A stretch of DNA of 64,000 nt, taken from assembly GCF_947259025.1 (NCBI RefSeq), contig NZ_CAMYKO010000007.1:87945-151944 (forward strand), read 5' to 3'. How positions within the stretch are numbered: the stretch's first letter is position 1; each line of letters starts with the position of its first letter. The stretch is from an uncultured Methylophaga sp. GTDB lineage: Bacteria; Pseudomonadota; Gammaproteobacteria; Nitrosococcales; Methylophagaceae. This document shows positions 1 through 10,198 of the stretch, one piece after another. Position numbers and translations under genes: made by a program. Under the pieces are notes generated by a model, which worked only from the letters and a program-made list of their open reading frames with translations, was not told the DNA's origin and made no database searches.

Positions 1-620
1 TGTCTGAGGCCATGGCTTTATTCATGCTAACCAGCAGTACACTTATGCCCTGGGGGCGGTGCTAAGAGCTTTAGTTGCTTTCCTGAGCGGTCATAGCTAC
101 TTGGGAATAGGTTAATAACCTGCTCGATTTTTCCTGTAAAAACCATCCCCACATAACCTATCAAGAGAAAGCTCTTTGATACTGGACTAATGGCCCACAG
201 ACGACTTATTTAATGGGTCCTCCCTGGAGGGGGGCCACCGCGTAACATTGCTGCTCAGTGAGAAAATTGGTGTCAACTGACTGGAGGGGGTTGTACTAAG
301 CTCACCATAGTTCACCTAGGCAACTAACCAGCGTGATCATAATGGTGGTAACTTTGGTGGTAAGTTTACATATCTAATTTTTGATATTCACTGTTTATGC
401 GCACTTCCGACAATAATTTGATTGAGACCCCACCATCTCATTTGTTTTTGTATCAGGCACAGTGCTCTGCCTTCGCTGTGTCACCCGGACCCTGAACGTT
501 CTTCAGTCGTTTTCTCCGTGCTTTCATCAGTCACACCATGGCGAGCTGCCGTTTGTTTTTCACTGCTTGAGCAAAAAAGTTGCCTTGAACAGTTAATGCA
601 CTGCTGTTGTATGATGGTTT
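1..620. other. Non-coding stretch with local hairpins, no supported gene
   Basis: No reading frame here has a convincing start, ribosome-binding site and protein-like composition. Several small stems are visible: an imperfect hairpin around 159-182 (TATCAAGAG and CTCTTTGATA arms around AAAG), a palindromic AGGTTAATAACCT near 109-121 inside a larger GAGC/GCTC pairing, and a CCTCC/GGAGG stem near 221-232. It could be the end of a structured RNA gene cut by the window edge or simply an intergenic region. I compared it by eye with tmRNA, 6S RNA, SRP RNA and RNase P RNA and could not match it. Confidence 0.3.
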
Positions 621-625
621 TGCAC

Positions 626-652
626 TAAAGCAGCCGGTTTTTATACCGACAT
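626..652 (+). promoter_or_regulatory. Possible sigma-28 (FliA) promoter of the aer-like gene
   Basis: TAAA followed, at the spacing expected for the flagellar sigma factor, by ACCGACAT, which resembles the GCCGATAA -10 box. It lies about 30 bases upstream of a chemotaxis receptor gene, the kind of gene FliA normally transcribes. The -10 match is partial, so this is a candidate only. Confidence 0.4.
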
Positions 653-683
653 CATTGGATGAACTGCAAACAGGTGAGGCGCT

Positions 684-2264
684 ATGAAAAAGAACCTGCC
701 CGTTACCGATACGGAAATTACTTTTGATAAACCTCTGATCTCTACCACCAACCTGAAAGGCATCATTAATGGTTTCAATCAGGCTTTCGAGGAGGTCAGT
801 GGTTTCCCTCAAGATGAGTTGATCAACGTCAACCACAATGTCATTCGTCACCCGGATATGCCGCCTGCTGCTTTTGAGGATTTATGGAAAACGGTCAAAA
901 GCAAAAATCACTGGATGGGCATTGTAAAAAACCGCACCAAACAGGGTGATTACTACTGGGTCGATGCCTACGTGACCCCAATCTTTGATGGTGAGCAAAT
1001 CATCGGCTATGAATCAGTGCGTACTAAACCGTCAGCGGATGAGGTGAAGCGTGCCAGCGATATATACCAGCGCCTCAATCAGGGTAAACGCAGCCATAAA
1101 ACTAGCTTTAACAATCTGAGCATCAAAGCCAAATCGTTCATCGAGAGCGGTCTGTCTTCATTCTTATCACTGCTGGTTTTTATTGCTGCCTATGAGTACG
1201 GAACCGGGATGCTTCTGGCGCTATTGTTGGGGCTGTTGACTGGGGGTGCCAGTCACTGGCTGCAAAAGGGCTGGGTCTTCGCCTCTTTAAATAAAGCCCT
1301 TAGAGAGGCAAAAAAACAGGTGGATAACCCGTTGATGGCCAGTATTTACATGGGCAGCGACGATGAAGTGTCGCAGATTGCTTATGCCAACCGCCTGATG
1401 AATGCCAGACTGCGGACTGTGCTGGTGAGACTGGCCGACACGGCCGAAAAAATCGACCGGGATGCGAGAAAAACCTTCGAGTCGCAGCAAAGTATCAAAT
1501 CTTCCGTTGATTCCCAGGCTGTTCAGTCGGATCAGGTCGCCACAGCGATGACCGAAATGTCAGCGTCTATCCAGGAAGTAGCAAAAAATGCGGCCGAAGC
1601 CGCCTCGCATGCCACTTCTGTGGACAGCATGACACAAAGCAGCGCCGCTAAAGCGACATCAGCCATTGGTTCACTGGGCTCACTGGAAACCTCCTTTGAA
1701 ACAATCGTCAATGTGGTCAGCGATCTGGAAAAAAGTGCGAGTGAAATCAACCCGATCGTCAATGTCATCTCCGAAATCACCGAACAGACCAACTTGCTGG
1801 CACTTAACGCAGCAATTGAAGCGGCCAGAGCGGGGGATGCGGGGCGCGGTTTTGCGGTGGTCGCTGATGAGGTAAGAAAACTCGCGGGCCGAACGCAGCA
1901 ATCGACGCAGGAGATTTCGACATTAATCGAAGAGTTGAACCAGAGCGTCGCCAATGCCGTCAGTCAGGTGAAGCATAGTCAGCAAAATGCCTCTGTCAGT
2001 AAGTCGGAGGTGGAAGACTCAATCAACTCGGTCAGTGACATTGCCGATAAAATCGACAAGTTGAATGAGCTGAGCACAATGATTGCCACAGCGGTAGAAG
2101 AACAGAGTTCGGTAAGTGAAGATATCAACCGTAATATCGTCAGAATCAGCAGTGATGCAGAAAACGTAGTGACGAATATCAACGAGGTCAATAGAAATAC
2201 CGAGTCTCTGGCGAACGAATCCAATGAACTCAACAACATGATCAGACGCTTTTCATTACGCTGA
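684..2264 (+). CDS. aer: PAS-domain methyl-accepting chemotaxis protein (Aer-like)
   Basis: Energy or redox taxis receptor that signals to CheA/CheW at the cytoplasmic membrane. A PAS domain covers about residues 10-115 and includes the Aer-typical [18 protein letters not shown] stretch near residue 51. A hydrophobic hairpin at about 158-190 anchors the protein without a periplasmic domain, as in Aer. The MCP signalling coiled coil fills the second half, with the very conserved hairpin tip ([20 protein letters not shown]) near residue 364. There is no C-terminal NWETF-type tether. Length (526 residues) fits the family. GAGG-type ribosome site just upstream of ATG. FAD binding is inferred from the family. 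Confidence 0.9.
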   Translation: MKKNLPVTDTEITFDKPLISTTNLKGIINGFNQAFEEVSGFPQDELINVNHNVIRHPDMPPAAFEDLWKTVKSKNHWMGIVKNRTKQGDYYWVDAYVTPIFDGEQIIGYESVRTKPSADEVKRASDIYQRLNQGKRSHKTSFNNLSIKAKSFIESGLSSFLSLLVFIAAYEYGTGMLLALLLGLLTGGASHWLQKGWVFASLNKALREAKKQVDNPLMASIYMGSDDEVSQIAYANRLMNARLRTVLVRLADTAEKIDRDARKTFESQQSIKSSVDSQAVQSDQVATAMTEMSASIQEVAKNAAEAASHATSVDSMTQSSAAKATSAIGSLGSLETSFETIVNVVSDLEKSASEINPIVNVISEITEQTNLLALNAAIEAARAGDAGRGFAVVADEVRKLAGRTQQSTQEISTLIEELNQSVANAVSQVKHSQQNASVSKSEVEDSINSVSDIADKIDKLNELSTMIATAVEEQSSVSEDINRNIVRISSDAENVVTNINEVNRNTESLANESNELNNMIRRFSLR

Positions 2265-2402
2265 AACTTCATTAGCGCTAACTTTAGTTATTGGGCTGAT
2301 TGGTGTATTTTGCGGGGAACATTAACCGGCCGGAACCGAGCATATTTTGAAAAAACACCCCGCACACAAGCTTGCCGATAATTACTCTGTACGGATGTCG
2401 GC

Positions 2403-4529
2403 GTGAGCAATACCGCAATACTGAAACCGCAACACAACTGCTGGCAAACCGTACATGCCGACAAAGCGGCCTTACTAATTGACGGTGAGGCCTATTTCGG
2501 CGCATTTCACCGGGCACTGCAAAACGCCCGCCACAGCGTTTATATCCTGGCCTGGGATATCGACAGCCGCATGCGTTTGATTCGCAATGAGGATAACCCT
2601 TCAGACTGGCCCGAAGAACTGGCAGCCTTTATCAGTGAGGTGCTCAAGCGCAATCCTGAGCTTAATGTCTACATCCTCAACTGGGACTGGGCCATGGTGT
2701 ATACCCTGGAAAGGGAATGGCTGCCCATGTACCGCACGCCATGGAAGTCGCAGTCGCGTTTGCATTTCAAGCTTGACGGAAGCTGCCCGCTGGGTTCATC
2801 CCAGCATCAGAAAGTGGTGGTCATTGACGATGATATCGCTTTTTCCGGAGGCTTTGATCTGGGCAAGCATCGCTGGGATGCTTCCGATCATGCGCCGGAT
2901 GATAAACGCCGTATCGATCCGGACAAACAGCCTTATCCACCTTTTCATGATGTACAGATGCTGGTGTCAGGTGAAGCAGCCCGGGCATTGGGCGATCTGG
3001 CTCGAGAACGCTGGCAGCGGGCTTGTGGCGAAACACTGAATCCACCCCCGCAAAGGCCTGATTCAGCCTGGCCTGAGGATATCAGCCCCTGGTTCGAAGA
3101 CATTGATGTCGGTATTGCCAGAACCATGCCGCAATACGGCAACTTTACTGAAGTGCGCGAAGTCGAGCAGCTTTATATCGACAGCATACGTGCCGCCAAA
3201 AACCTGATTTATCTCGAAAATCAGTATTTCACTTCCTGGAAAGTCGCGGATCTGCTGGCGGAAAGCCTGCGTCAGCCAGAAGGCCCGGATGTGGTGCTGG
3301 CATTACCATTGATGACCGGTGGCTGGCTGGAACAGGTCACCATGGATGTATTGCGTCACCGGGTCGTGTGCCGTCTGCAGCAAGCAGATGAGCACAACCG
3401 CCTGCGGATTTGCTATCCGCATCATGAAGCGCTGGGTGAGAGCCATATCAGCCTGCACGGTAAAATCATGGTGGTGGACGATAAACTGCTGCGCGTGGGC
3501 TCGGCCAATCTGAGCAACCGCTCCATGGGGTTTGACAGCGAATGTGACATGGTCATTGAAGCCCACACAGCGGAGCAGCAGAGTCAGGTCAGTGCTTTTC
3601 GTGAGCGCCTGCTGTGTGAGCATCTGGATCTGGATAAGGAGAGCCTGCGACAGGCATTGTCCCAGGCCGGCTCTCTGATCCATCTGATTGACAGCCGGCA
3701 GGATCAGCCCCGCACCCTGAAGCAGCTCGACTGCAAGGTGCCGGAACTGGCAGAGCAGATGCTGCCCTCATCAGCGATGGTTGACCCTGAGCGGCCGCTG
3801 GAACCTGAGCAGATGACTCGACTGTTTCTGCCGATTGAACAGCCGAAATCCGCGTTTCGTCAATGGTTCAAAATCGCCGCAGTTTTACTGGTTCTACTGG
3901 CCTTGACCGCTATCTGGCGCTGGACACCGCTGAGTGATTACCTCAATCCCGAAACACTCAGCCAGACTGCAGAAGTGATTAAGGCGCACCCGCTCACACC
4001 ACTACTTGTCATTGGCTTTTTCAGCATTGCCGGCCTGCTGGCTTTCCCGGTGACACTATTAATTGCGACCACGGCGCTAACCTTTGGCCCGCTGTGGGGG
4101 AGCATTTATTCAATAGTCGGCTCATTGTTGAGTGCGATGATGGGCTATGGTGTGGGGCATCATCTGGGACGTGGCAGCGTCAAGAAACTGGCCGGCTCTA
4201 ATCTCAACCGCCTGAGTCGACGGTTGGCTCATCACGGTATGCTGGCAGTGGTGACTGTAAGAATAATTCCGGTCGCACCTTTTACGGTGATTAACCTGGT
4301 GGCCGGTGCCTCACATATAAAAATGCGTGATTTTGTCCTGGGCACGGTGGCCGGCATGCTGCCGGGGATTTTGGGGATCACGGTGTTTGCCGATTCCCTG
4401 CTGAAAACGGTACAAGACCCCGAGCTTGAGCAGGTTGGCTGGTTCGCCGTGATAGCCTTGGCGGTTATCAGCGCCATGCTGGGGCTGAAAAAGCTTCTCA
4501 ACCGCAAGCAGCGGGAAGAGGAAAAATAG
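2403..4529 (+). CDS. Phospholipase D family protein fused to a VTT/DedA-type membrane domain
   Basis: Two HKD catalytic motifs typical of the PLD superfamily are present: HQKVVVIDDD near residue 135 and HGKIMVVDDK near residue 352, the second followed by GSANLSNRSMG. After about residue 485 the protein becomes hydrophobic and carries a VTT (SNARE-associated, DedA-like) domain to residue ~700. Such fusions act on phospholipids in or near the inner membrane, probably as a cardiolipin synthase-like transferase or phospholipase; the substrate is not shown by the sequence. The start is a GTG with weak ribosome site. The next gene follows after 8 bases, so they form an operon. Confidence 0.85.
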   Translation: MSNTAILKPQHNCWQTVHADKAALLIDGEAYFGAFHRALQNARHSVYILAWDIDSRMRLIRNEDNPSDWPEELAAFISEVLKRNPELNVYILNWDWAMVYTLEREWLPMYRTPWKSQSRLHFKLDGSCPLGSSQHQKVVVIDDDIAFSGGFDLGKHRWDASDHAPDDKRRIDPDKQPYPPFHDVQMLVSGEAARALGDLARERWQRACGETLNPPPQRPDSAWPEDISPWFEDIDVGIARTMPQYGNFTEVREVEQLYIDSIRAAKNLIYLENQYFTSWKVADLLAESLRQPEGPDVVLALPLMTGGWLEQVTMDVLRHRVVCRLQQADEHNRLRICYPHHEALGESHISLHGKIMVVDDKLLRVGSANLSNRSMGFDSECDMVIEAHTAEQQSQVSAFRERLLCEHLDLDKESLRQALSQAGSLIHLIDSRQDQPRTLKQLDCKVPELAEQMLPSSAMVDPERPLEPEQMTRLFLPIEQPKSAFRQWFKIAAVLLVLLALTAIWRWTPLSDYLNPETLSQTAEVIKAHPLTPLLVIGFFSIAGLLAFPVTLLIATTALTFGPLWGSIYSIVGSLLSAMMGYGVGHHLGRGSVKKLAGSNLNRLSRRLAHHGMLAVVTVRIIPVAPFTVINLVAGASHIKMRDFVLGTVAGMLPGILGITVFADSLLKTVQDPELEQVGWFAVIALAVISAMLGLKKLLNRKQREEEK

Positions 4530-4537
4530 CACTATCT

Positions 4538-5236
4538 ATGCAACTTAAGCTGGCCAGCTACAACATTCATGCCTGCATTGGCACTGATGGCCACTTTGAT
4601 CCCTTCCGCATTGCCAGGGTGATCGAGGAGTTGGATGCCGATGTGGTCGCCCTTCAGGAAGTCGAGCATCATCGGGTCAATGACCTCGACTTGCTGGATT
4701 TTCTGGCTCAACAGACTCAAATGACTGGCCTGGCAGGGCCCACCATGCTCCGCCAGACCCGGCATTATGGCAATGCCATTTTGTCGCGCTTGCCTATCAC
4801 ATCCCATCGCATGATTGATTTGAGCCTGAGCCCTTATGAACCTCGCGGCGCCTTGCAGGTTCACTTTCGGCATGCCGCACATGATTTACTCATTTACGCC
4901 ACTCACCTGGGACTGAAGCCGGTGGAGCGCCGATATCAGGTTCGCCGGATCCTGAGAGAGTTTGAGCAGCAAGAAGCCGATATCACTGTGTTGCTCGGCG
5001 ATCTGAATGAATGGTTTTTATGGGGCAGACCCTTGCGCTGGCTCAAGCATTTCTTCACTGCGACACCCGCCTGCCGAAGTTTTCCCTCAGGCTGGCCTGT
5101 ACTGAAACTGGATCGCATCTGGGTTCAGCCCCGGTCGTCTCTGCACAAAGTCCGGGCGCACGATTCAACCCTGGCAAAAAAGGCCTCCGATCACCTGCCG
5201 ATCACGGCGCAATTGCGGCTGCCTGATTTGGATTGA
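4538..5236 (+). CDS. Endonuclease/exonuclease/phosphatase (EEP) family hydrolase
   Basis: The 232-residue protein has the EEP fold signatures: SYNIHACIG at the N-terminus, DVVALQEVEHHR with the metal-binding Glu, LLGDLNEW in the middle and a C-terminal KASDHLPITAQL with the catalytic Asp-His pair. Family members hydrolyse phosphodiester bonds in nucleic acids, sphingolipids or inositol phosphates. The tight coupling to the PLD/VTT gene argues for a phospholipid head-group role rather than DNA repair, but this is inference. No signal peptide, so probably cytoplasmic. Confidence 0.8.
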   Translation: MQLKLASYNIHACIGTDGHFDPFRIARVIEELDADVVALQEVEHHRVNDLDLLDFLAQQTQMTGLAGPTMLRQTRHYGNAILSRLPITSHRMIDLSLSPYEPRGALQVHFRHAAHDLLIYATHLGLKPVERRYQVRRILREFEQQEADITVLLGDLNEWFLWGRPLRWLKHFFTATPACRSFPSGWPVLKLDRIWVQPRSSLHKVRAHDSTLAKKASDHLPITAQLRLPDLD

Positions 5237-5352
5237 GAGGGTATGTCTGATAGCCTCAAAAAGGTAATATGCGTATCTGCGGCGGTTTCATCCGGCGTAG
5301 CCTGACTTATGGTGATGGTCGACATCGCCTTATCAACAAGGATCAAGATCTG

Positions 5353-6672
5353 ATGTTAAGACTCGCTCACTATCCCTGTTTTTTGCTGTTCTGTGGCCTT
5401 TTGTTAGGTGCAGGTAATGTGATGGCAGCGGAAAACAAGCAGGATGTTGAAAAACTGCAGAGTCGTATCAAACAATTGGAAAGCGAGCTCAATCAAACCC
5501 GTCAGGCGCTGGCAGAGGCCGAAAAGAAAGCTGAAACCAAGGATCAGGAGCTGGCTGAAGCCAAGGCCGATGATGCTGAAATTCGTTTTGGCTCATTGCG
5601 AGTCGGCGGTGCGATGCGGGCTAACTATGCGATCGGCGATTATCCTGAAACCGATGGGGCTTCCAGGGCGGTTGAAGACGGCGGTAATTTCGCGCTGGAT
5701 ACCTTCCGCATCAACCTTGATTATGCCAACGGGCCTTATATCGGCAAAGTCGAATATCGCTGGTATAACGGCTATAACTTTCTGCATACCGGCTGGCTGG
5801 GTTACCAGTTTGATGATAAACGTCAGCTTCAGCTGGGTGTGAACCGGGTGCCTTTCGGTCCGGGGCCTTATGGTGTCGCGCAGAGCTGGTTCTTTGATCA
5901 GCATTATTACCTGGGCCTATCTGATGATATGGATCTGGGTGCCAAATATCATCATGAAACCGGCAACTGGACATGGGACATTGCCTACTACCTGGCTGAT
6001 GAAGGCACATACCGCGGTAGCTCCAATGACAGCGCCCGTTATTCCTATGATATCGTCGACGAGTCAGGTGATGGTTATGAAGAACGTAACCAGTTCAACG
6101 TCCGTGGTATCTACAGAATCACCCATAATGACATCACCACCGATCTGGGTATGTCTCTGCAGTACGGTGAGCTTGACAGTCAGGGTGCGCAGGATGATGG
6201 TGACCGCTACGCGGCATCGGCGCACATGGTTAATAAGTGGAATAACTTTACTCTGGCCACGCAACTAACCTACTACCACTTCGATGTTGACTCAGCTCAG
6301 TCACTCGGCACCGATAAACTGGTACAGATGGGTGCCTATGACTTCCCCAGCACGGCGGCTGCGGAGGCCTGGATACCGGCCGTGTCCCTGAGTTACTACC
6401 ATGAAACCACGGGTATCGACTGGCTTGACTATGTGATTCCCTTCGTTGAATACAGTGTAGTGGTCAAAACCGAAGATGCGTTCAATGACAGTGAGCTGGC
6501 TAGCATCGGCTTCTCCTGGGGTAAGGGTAACTGGTTTAGTTATGTGGATTTGGCTGCCTCCAACGGTAACGAGTTTATTGGTGGCGAGACAGCGTTTGGT
6601 GACCGCCTTGGGGCGAATCAGGATGATGACTGGCAGACCCGATTTAATATCAATTTCGGCTATTACTTCTAA
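5353..6672 (+). CDS. Outer-membrane porin with periplasmic coiled coil
   Basis: Starting at this ATG gives a clean signal peptide (MLRLAHYPCFLLFCGLLLG, cleavage after NVMA) and fits an AAGGAT site; an upstream in-frame ATG would put 28 odd residues before the signal. After cleavage there is a short heptad coiled coil (about residues 28-75), then a beta-barrel-like region rich in alternating aromatic residues and ending in Phe (NFGYYF), the signature for BAM-dependent outer-membrane insertion. The layout recalls phosphate-selective porin O/P families. Substrate unknown; the next gene, a BCCT transporter, is only 36 bases away, so solute uptake is a reasonable guess. Confidence 0.75.
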   Translation: MLRLAHYPCFLLFCGLLLGAGNVMAAENKQDVEKLQSRIKQLESELNQTRQALAEAEKKAETKDQELAEAKADDAEIRFGSLRVGGAMRANYAIGDYPETDGASRAVEDGGNFALDTFRINLDYANGPYIGKVEYRWYNGYNFLHTGWLGYQFDDKRQLQLGVNRVPFGPGPYGVAQSWFFDQHYYLGLSDDMDLGAKYHHETGNWTWDIAYYLADEGTYRGSSNDSARYSYDIVDESGDGYEERNQFNVRGIYRITHNDITTDLGMSLQYGELDSQGAQDDGDRYAASAHMVNKWNNFTLATQLTYYHFDVDSAQSLGTDKLVQMGAYDFPSTAAAEAWIPAVSLSYYHETTGIDWLDYVIPFVEYSVVVKTEDAFNDSELASIGFSWGKGNWFSYVDLAASNGNEFIGGETAFGDRLGANQDDDWQTRFNINFGYYF

Positions 6673-6708
6673 TAATAAAGCGCAGCAAAACAAGCGGAGA
6701 CCGTTGCA

Positions 6709-8694
6709 ATGACTGAACAGACTCAAGACAATAATATGCCGGCCAGAAAAATCCTGATAAACCCACCGGTGTTTATCGGTTCAGCGATTCTGATACTGGC
6801 CTTTGTCATTTTCGGGGCAGCATTTTCAGAGACCGCCGCCAGCGTATTTAACAGTGTCCAGGGGTGGATAGTTGATACTTTTGGCTGGTTTTACCTGTTA
6901 TCAGTCGGGGTTTTTCTGATTTTCAGTCTGAGTCTGGCTATCAGCTCTTTCGGTGCTATCAAGCTGGGGCCGGATCACTCTGAGCCTGACTATGGTTATA
7001 CATCCTGGTTTGCCATGCTGTTCAGCGCGGGCATGGGTATCGGTCTGCTGTTTTTCGGCGTGGCTGAACCTATCATGCATTTCACCTCGCCGCCGGTAGG
7101 TGAGGGCGGTACAACAGCGGCAGCGCGCGAGGCGATGTCGATTACCTTTTTCCACTGGGGTGTCCATGCCTGGGCGATCTATGCTGTGGTCGGTTTGTCA
7201 CTGGCCTATTTCGGTTTTCGCCATAACCTACCGCTGACCATTCGTTCCGCACTGTATCCCTTGATTGGTGAACGTATTTACGGCCCGATTGGTCATGCAG
7301 TGGATATCTTCGCGGTACTGGGCACGATGTTCGGTATTGCAACGTCTTTGGGCTTTGGTGTGCTGCAAATCAACGCGGGACTGAACTTTCTGTTCGACCT
7401 GCCTGAATCGGTTTATGTGCAAATCGCTTTGATTGGCGGCATCACGTTGCTAGCAACGGCTTCGGTAGTGGCCGGTCTGGATGCCGGCATTAAGCGTTTA
7501 TCAGAACTCAACCTGGTATTGGCTGTTGTGCTGGTGGTATTTGTCATGCTGCTGGGGCCGACTTTATTCCTGATGCAGTCGCTGGTGCAGAATACCGGCT
7601 TATACCTGAGTGAAGTGGTGAATATGACTTTCAACATGTTCGCCTATGAACCCAATGACTGGATAGGGAGCTGGACATTATTCTACTGGGGCTGGTGGAT
7701 AGCCTGGTCACCCTTTGTCGGTATGTTCATCGCCCGGGTTTCACGGGGTCGTACCATTCGTGAGTTTGTGCTGGGCGTCTTGTTCGTGCCGGTCGGTTTC
7801 ACTTTCATCTGGATGACCTTCTTCGGCGGCACCGCTCTGAGCATGGAAATGGGCGAACTGGCGGGTGTGATATCCGGTGCGGTATCAGAAAATGTGCCGA
7901 TTGCGATTTTCACTATGTTCGATCAACTGCCGCTGAGCATGATCTCATCCGGTGTCGCGACGATTCTGGTGATCACTTTCTTTGTCACCTCATCGGATTC
8001 AGGCTCTCTGGTTATCGACACCATTACCTCTGGCGGTCATGACGATACGCCGGTGTGGCAGCGTATTTTCTGGGCCATGTCCGAGGGGCTGGTGGCGGCC
8101 GTGTTGTTACTGGCCGGCGGCCTGAGTGCCTTGCAAACTGCGGCCATTGCCGGTGCTTTGCCGTTCACTGTGGTCATGCTGGTGATCTGCTATGGATTGC
8201 TTAAAGGTCTGCGCATGGAAGGCTTGAAACGCCAACTGCTGGGCGTGCCGCAGACGCCGGTCAGCTCCGGTCGACGGGTCAACTGGAAACAGCGCCTCAG
8301 AAATCTGAGCAGTCATCCCAACAAGGCAGAAATGCTGAACTTCCTGGACCAAGTAGTAAAACCGTCAATGCAGCAGGTTGCTGATGAAATCCGCCATACC
8401 GGGATGGAAGTAAGCGTTGTACAAGAAGCGGACTACGTCGAATTCAAAGTGCAATACGATGAAGAAGATGACTTTGTTTACGGCATTCATGCGGTGGGGC
8501 ATCTGATACCGAATTTTGCCTTCCCTTCGTATGAACCGGTAAAAGATGACAGCAAGCGTTATTATCGCGCCGAAGTTTACTTGGCTGAAGGCAGTCAGTA
8601 CTACGATCTGTTTGGCTACAATCAAGAACAAATCATCGATGATGTATTGATTCAGTATGAAAAACACATGCACTTCCTGCATGTCGCAGGCTAG
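6709..8694 (+). CDS. betT: BCCT-family choline/betaine transporter (BetT-like)
   Basis: Secondary transporter of the betaine-carnitine-choline family, about 12 membrane segments, 661 residues. The family signature GWWIAWSPFVGMFIARVSRG lies near residue 328 and includes the aromatic substrate box. A long hydrophilic C-terminal domain (after residue ~510) resembles that of BetT and is linked to osmotic regulation in that family. It takes up choline, glycine betaine or a related compatible solute with Na+ or H+. No choline oxidation genes are nearby, so ready-made betaine uptake is as likely as choline. Confidence 0.88.
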   Translation: MTEQTQDNNMPARKILINPPVFIGSAILILAFVIFGAAFSETAASVFNSVQGWIVDTFGWFYLLSVGVFLIFSLSLAISSFGAIKLGPDHSEPDYGYTSWFAMLFSAGMGIGLLFFGVAEPIMHFTSPPVGEGGTTAAAREAMSITFFHWGVHAWAIYAVVGLSLAYFGFRHNLPLTIRSALYPLIGERIYGPIGHAVDIFAVLGTMFGIATSLGFGVLQINAGLNFLFDLPESVYVQIALIGGITLLATASVVAGLDAGIKRLSELNLVLAVVLVVFVMLLGPTLFLMQSLVQNTGLYLSEVVNMTFNMFAYEPNDWIGSWTLFYWGWWIAWSPFVGMFIARVSRGRTIREFVLGVLFVPVGFTFIWMTFFGGTALSMEMGELAGVISGAVSENVPIAIFTMFDQLPLSMISSGVATILVITFFVTSSDSGSLVIDTITSGGHDDTPVWQRIFWAMSEGLVAAVLLLAGGLSALQTAAIAGALPFTVVMLVICYGLLKGLRMEGLKRQLLGVPQTPVSSGRRVNWKQRLRNLSSHPNKAEMLNFLDQVVKPSMQQVADEIRHTGMEVSVVQEADYVEFKVQYDEEDDFVYGIHAVGHLIPNFAFPSYEPVKDDSKRYYRAEVYLAEGSQYYDLFGYNQEQIIDDVLIQYEKHMHFLHVAG

Positions 8695-8778
8695 GACTCA
8701 AAATTGCTGGGCATTTCAGGTATTGAATAGAGAATCATGCTATTGTCGCATTCAGTAACAAGCTGACAGGAGAGAGTG

Positions 8779-9093
8779 ATGCGACCACAAACGTTGATGA
8801 TGGCAGTGGCTCTGACCGGCTGGCACGGTAGTCTGCTGGCCGGCAGTATTGATTTACCCAGCCTGGCCTGCGGTGAACAGGCCATCAAGCTGGGTATGAG
8901 CCCTGCCCAGATCAAATCCACCTGTGGTAAGAACTGGGAACCGTCCTACATCAGCAAACATCAGCGTCAGGCGCTGGGCGATGCTGAGGGTGATGACCTG
9001 TTCGAAAAATGGATGTACAAAGCCTCTGATCAGAAAGATGCCCACGTCATCATTAAAAATGGTGAAGTTGTGAGAATTTTTACTGTCCGTTAG
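8779..9093 (+). CDS. Small secreted protein of unknown function
   Basis: A 104-residue protein with an AGGAGA ribosome site, an N-terminal hydrophobic stretch compatible with a signal peptide (MRPQTLMMAVALTGWHGSLL, cleavage near AGS) and two Cys residues in the mature part (LACGE and KSTCGK) that could form a disulfide. I chose the ATG over the GTG directly before it. I do not recognise the family. It stands alone with about 80 bases to the upstream transporter gene. Confidence 0.6.
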   Translation: MRPQTLMMAVALTGWHGSLLAGSIDLPSLACGEQAIKLGMSPAQIKSTCGKNWEPSYISKHQRQALGDAEGDDLFEKWMYKASDQKDAHVIIKNGEVVRIFTVR

Positions 9094-9215
9094 GGCTTTA
9101 AGTATCACGCATGGCAGCGTTGAGCGCATGGTCCTCAGCGGCCTGTTTTTTCATTTTCGCTTAAGCCTGTTGATTTATACTGGCAATTATTACTAATCAA
9201 GTTGCTGGAATAAAG

Positions 9216-9530
9216 ATGAAAAAACAGGCTGTTATACCTCTTGTCACAACCTTGCTGTTACTGGCATTGATACCCACAGAGCGCCTGTTTGCTGATGACG
9301 ATTCAAAGCGCGCCAGGCTGTTACAACAGCAGGGCAATATCCTGCCCTTGGAACAAATCATTGATAAAGCTATGGCGGTCAAGGCCGGACAGATCCTGGA
9401 AACCGAACTGGATGAAGATGACGGCGAATATCGCTATGAATTGGAAATCCTTGATAAACAGGGCCAGGTCTGGGAGCTGGAGCTGGATGCTGCCAGTGGC
9501 GAGTTGATTGAACTCGAAAACGAGGACTGA
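9216..9530 (+). CDS. PepSY-domain periplasmic protein
   Basis: 104 residues with a signal peptide (ends near RLFA-DDD) and a PepSY-like region: LPLEQIIDKAMAVKAG, then acidic strands ending in WELELDAASGELIELE. PepSY domains are periplasmic or membrane-linked inhibitory or sensory modules. It is 2 bases upstream of the response regulator, so it is cotranscribed with the two-component system and probably modulates or is controlled by it. A second PepSY gene lies just beyond the kinase on the other strand. Confidence 0.8.
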   Translation: MKKQAVIPLVTTLLLLALIPTERLFADDDSKRARLLQQQGNILPLEQIIDKAMAVKAGQILETELDEDDGEYRYELEILDKQGQVWELELDAASGELIELENED

Positions 9531-9532
9531 AC

Positions 9533-10198
9533 ATGCGCCTTTTACTGGTCGAAGATGATCCCGGACTAGGCCCCAGACTGCAATCAGCCCTCAACAGAGC
9601 GGGTTATGCCACTGACCTTTCCATAGAAGGCAATGATGCAGAGGCGATGGGCGATATTGAGCCCTATGATCTGATTGTGCTGGATTTGGGCCTGCCCGGC
9701 CGTTCCGGCCTGGAAGTGCTGACGCATTGGCGTCAGCGTGATAACCGCACCCCGGTGATTATTCTGACTGCCCGTGATGGCTGGCAGGATAAAGTCGAAG
9801 GCTTCAAGGCTGGCGCTGATGATTACCTGGCCAAACCGTTTCAAACCGAAGAGTTACTGGTTCGCATTAATGCCGTGTTGCGTCGCTGCGCCGGCCTCAA
9901 TCCCGGTGATCTGAGTTACGCCGGGCTGATGCTGGATGAGAGCGATCAAAGTGTCCGGCTTGAGAGCGGCACTAAACTCAGCCTGACCGGCACGGAGTTC
10001 AGACTGCTGCGGTTTTTCATGCTTAATCCCGGTAAATTGCTCTCCAAAACCACTCTGACAGAGCATGTTTATCAACTCGACAGTGATAAAGACAGTAATG
10101 TGATTGAGGTGTATATCAATCGCCTGCGTCAGAAGCTGGGTCAGGATCTTATCGAAACCCGTCGCGGTCAGGGTTATATTTTCGGTCAACGCGATTGA
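9533..10198 (+). CDS. OmpR/PhoP-family response regulator
   Basis: Receiver domain with the acidic pocket at Glu7-Asp8-Asp9, phospho-acceptor Asp51 (DLIVLDLGLPG), Thr79 and Lys101, followed by an OmpR-type winged helix (residues ~125-220; ends with RGQGYIFG). It most resembles PhoP/QseB-type regulators. The stop overlaps the start of the cognate kinase (TGATG). With flanking PepSY genes, the likely input is a periplasmic cation, pH or envelope-stress signal, but the signal is not shown by the sequence. Confidence 0.9.
   Translation: MRLLLVEDDPGLGPRLQSALNRAGYATDLSIEGNDAEAMGDIEPYDLIVLDLGLPGRSGLEVLTHWRQRDNRTPVIILTARDGWQDKVEGFKAGADDYLAKPFQTEELLVRINAVLRRCAGLNPGDLSYAGLMLDESDQSVRLESGTKLSLTGTEFRLLRFFMLNPGKLLSKTTLTEHVYQLDSDKDSNVIEVYINRLRQKLGQDLIETRRGQGYIFGQRD

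Noticed and set aside
1-300. Possible tmRNA, 6S or SRP RNA
   Set aside because: A few words such as TTAATAACCTGC recall tmRNA, but no tag peptide, no tRNA-like end and no conserved 5' end could be found.
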